The notes beneath the pieces were generated by a model. The model did no database searches. It saw only the letters and a program-made list of their open reading frames with translations, and had not been told where the DNA came from. A program made the translations under genes and the position numbers. A stretch of 64,000 nt of DNA from Zarea fungicola (taxonomy: Eukaryota; Ascomycota; Sordariomycetes; Hypocreales; Cordycipitaceae), in assembly GCA_900169235.1 (NCBI GenBank), contig FWCC01000335.1, forward strand, positions 1-64,000, written 5' to 3'. Within the stretch, counting starts at the first letter, position 1. Every line of letters begins with the position of its first letter. Shown piece by piece: positions 62,050-64,000 of the stretch.

Positions 62050-62877
62050 TGTGGCGGTGTGGTTGGGCGCTCTCGCAGGGTGGTTGCTTGTGTAGCGATA
62101 CAGTGGTGGCTTACTGCGTCTGTCGTAAGAGCCCGGGTTCTGCCAGAGGTTGCCCCGTGCGGCAATTCGGTCATGAATTCACTTATTTTCCCACTGGCAA
62201 AGGTGTCGGTTGTCGTGTGAAGCGGTCAGGAGGGGCGGCCGCGCGCGCTGAGTGGAGGGGTGGAGGGGGACGGGACGACGACAGTAAGTTGGAGACTGGA
62301 GAGTATCGCGATGCAAGGTTTTTATCGAGAGCAAAGAGAGCAGAGTATTTATGTATAGTTTCTCGGGTACGCTGATCAAAGCTGAATGTTTCGTTGGCGA
62401 GAATCAAAAAGACATTAAATTGTCCGACAAAGCTGTTTTGGTTTGTTGTCCTCTTTCGATCCAGACCATCACCAAATTTCAGTGGGTGGTCGGCCGCTAG
62501 CCGTCATGTACTTGCTGGTGTCCACTCTGGCGGGCGCTCACTCCGTTGCCTTGGGCTGCGGTCACGTGCCAATATATCTTTGGTGGGAACGAAGGAGACT
62601 ACGGCTCTTCCCGTCCGCCCACCCGCCAACTAATGAACTGGCAGTCAAAGGAATCAAAGAATCAAGAATCAAAAGACTGTTTAATTCATCACGTCTCCAT
62701 CTCGTATCCTTGGTACAGCAGCTTCATTGCCGTTGAAACGCTATCCAAGCTCATGCCGTCTAATCCTGATATCCTTAATCCGAAAACGCCGTGCTTGATT
62801 TTCCCACAAGCAGAACCAACCATAATAATGCAACAGGACTTCTAAAATATACAAAGAAAAGAAGAAAAAAAGCCCAA
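62050..62877. other. Intergenic region upstream of LIS1
   Basis: About 830 nt with LIS1 5' flank on the left and the membrane-protein 3' end on the right. The rightward ORFs are shadows. Nothing else is recognised. Confidence 0.3.
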
Positions 62878-64000
62878 TCATTTCCACCTGGACTCAGGTA
62901 TATCGGCGCCCTGCTCCGCTCGTGCACCGTCGAATCCAGGCATTTCATGAGCCTCAGGGCTCAAGAGCGATACATCGTCCCCTATGTGATGATCCACCTC
63001 TGCCTCCTCTGGTACCGCCATAAGAACATGATCGCTCGCCCAACTTGTGATGCGGGCTATCGTCGGTCCGCGCTGCAGAGCATGGACTTGACCAGTGGTA
63101 ACGGGGACGTCTGGCGACACTGGTGACAGCGGTGAGCGGATCGGTGCCGGCGAGAGGCCCTGCGGCGAAAATGTCGTTGGCGAGTGCACCTGAGGCGGGC
63201 TGTCGTCGAGTCCGCGGCCGGTACTGCCAGAATCGGCGTCACCAGGCGAGTTGCTCGAGTTGCGCTTGGCCATGTACTCCTCAAATTGTAAATTGCGCTG
63301 GTGATCATAAGGGGCTGTTGCGTCCAGCACGTCCAGGCGCAAGGGCTCATTCATCGACCCGACGCTCAGCCTGCCAGAATTCCCCGAGTTGTGCGAGTTG
63401 GCGGACAAGTATGCCGGTCTGCTGGAAGTCGAGTAATCACTGAAGCCGTAGCCCTTGACGTTGGCTGGGTGCGCGTAGTCATCGTACGCAGACAGCCGGC
63501 GGTATGCGAGAATGGCGTACGTGGCCATGGCACCTGTCAAAAGACTGCAACAACACTGTCAGCCTTGATGGCACTGGAGACATGAAAGGCGTGCATTGGC
63601 GAGCTTTCCACTTACATGAGCGCAGCATCCAGGCCGATGCCAACAAGAGAGTACTTTTCCTCGCTGAGGAGAATGTACACCGTAATGTCGAGCGCGAGGA
63701 TAGCGAGAGCGCACGTCGCCTTGATGATGTGCGTGAAAAGCATTGTCCATGGCGTTAGAGATTCTGTGTAATATCGGGCAACATCGACAAATGTGCACAG
63801 TGACGCGATCAAAGACATGACAATGTTGGTCACTTCCCATCTATAGTTTGGTCAGCAATGGACCACATCCCAGGCCCCGTATACGTTTCCACATACGCAT
63901 ATTCTACAGCCGGTGTCCCCCCAGTCTGAAGTTTTTCGTCATGATGTTTCATGGTGTATCCAAATCGGTATGCGAATAGACCCATCATGGTCATTGTGAG
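62878..64000 (-). CDS. Multi-TM fungal membrane protein, C-terminal part (N-terminus beyond window)
   Basis: Three exons are visible: 63897 to beyond 64000, 63616-63840 and 62878-63544 (right to left). The introns have GTATGT and GTAAGT donors. The visible part starts MTMMGLFAYRFGYTMKHHDE. A segment WEVTNIVMSLIASLCTFVDV and two further hydrophobic helices follow (FTHIIKATCALAILALDITV and LVGIGLDAALILLTGAMATY), and then AILAYRRLSAYDDYAHPANV. A long Ser/Pro-rich cytoplasmic tail ends PESRWK. I recognise the DYAHPANVKGYGF junction as conserved in uncharacterised ascomycete membrane proteins but cannot name a function. Splice phases close (GC|A = Ala before WEV; AT|T = Ile before LLTG). The gene is truncated at the right edge, so its length and N-terminal topology are unknown. 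Confidence 0.75.

Overview
The window is nuclear DNA of a filamentous ascomycete (Pezizomycotina, most likely Sordariomycetes). Genes are split by short introns of about 50-90 nt with GTAAGT-like donors, CTAAC branch points and CAG/TAG acceptors. The gene set is typical: Zn2Cys6 and C2H2 regulators, a Pmt4-type mannosyltransferase, a LIS1/NudF homologue, a CAP59-type glycosyltransferase, GPI-anchored secreted enzymes and a NACHT-HEAT NLR-like gene. I see no tRNA, rRNA, CRISPR array or intact transposon. Order-level placement is an inference.

Left block (1-21.3 kb), mostly housekeeping. It holds the 5' end of an alpha-glucoside-type MFS permease (cut by the window edge), a glycerophosphodiester phosphodiesterase, a Zn2Cys6 regulator, a GNAT acetyltransferase, DPH2 (diphthamide), a class A FAD monooxygenase, MSH6 (two of its three introns appear to be GC-AG), ARC40/ARPC1 (Arp2/3), a mitochondrial RidA/YjgF protein, a Pmt4-type protein O-mannosyltransferase and a conserved fungal two-TM membrane protein.

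Middle block (21.3-39.9 kb), gene-poor and accessory-like. Its centre is a 4.7-kb NLR-like locus: N-terminal membrane anchor, alpha/beta-hydrolase-like domain with Cys at the nucleophile position, hydrophobic hairpin, NACHT NTPase, then about 15 HEAT-type repeats of 33 residues and a C-terminal tail. One reading frame with one intron spans the locus, but it carries two in-frame stops (TGA at 23475, TAA at 27066) and no frameshift. Nearby are a CAP59-family glycosyltransferase, an acidic protein of unknown function whose 3' end including the stop is tandemly duplicated, a relic of an ABC-C nucleotide-binding domain with two stops, a three-finger C2H2 regulator with a long leader, and a split PPOX-fold gene.

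Right block (39.9-64 kb), membrane and cell-surface genes. A full-length ABC-C transporter and a five-exon tannase/feruloyl esterase diverge from a very short shared promoter. Four consecutive surface or secreted genes follow: a GPI-anchored GH5 glucanase, a GPI-anchored yapsin-type aspartic protease with a Ser/Thr stalk and CPGxNC repeats, a small GPI-type protein of unknown function, and a single-pass membrane protein with PY motifs. The block ends with a MetX-like alpha/beta hydrolase, LIS1/NudF, and the 3' part of a multi-TM membrane protein cut by the right edge.

Intron boundaries were worked out by hand from splice signals, reading phase and conserved protein motifs. Every spliced model given here closes in phase.
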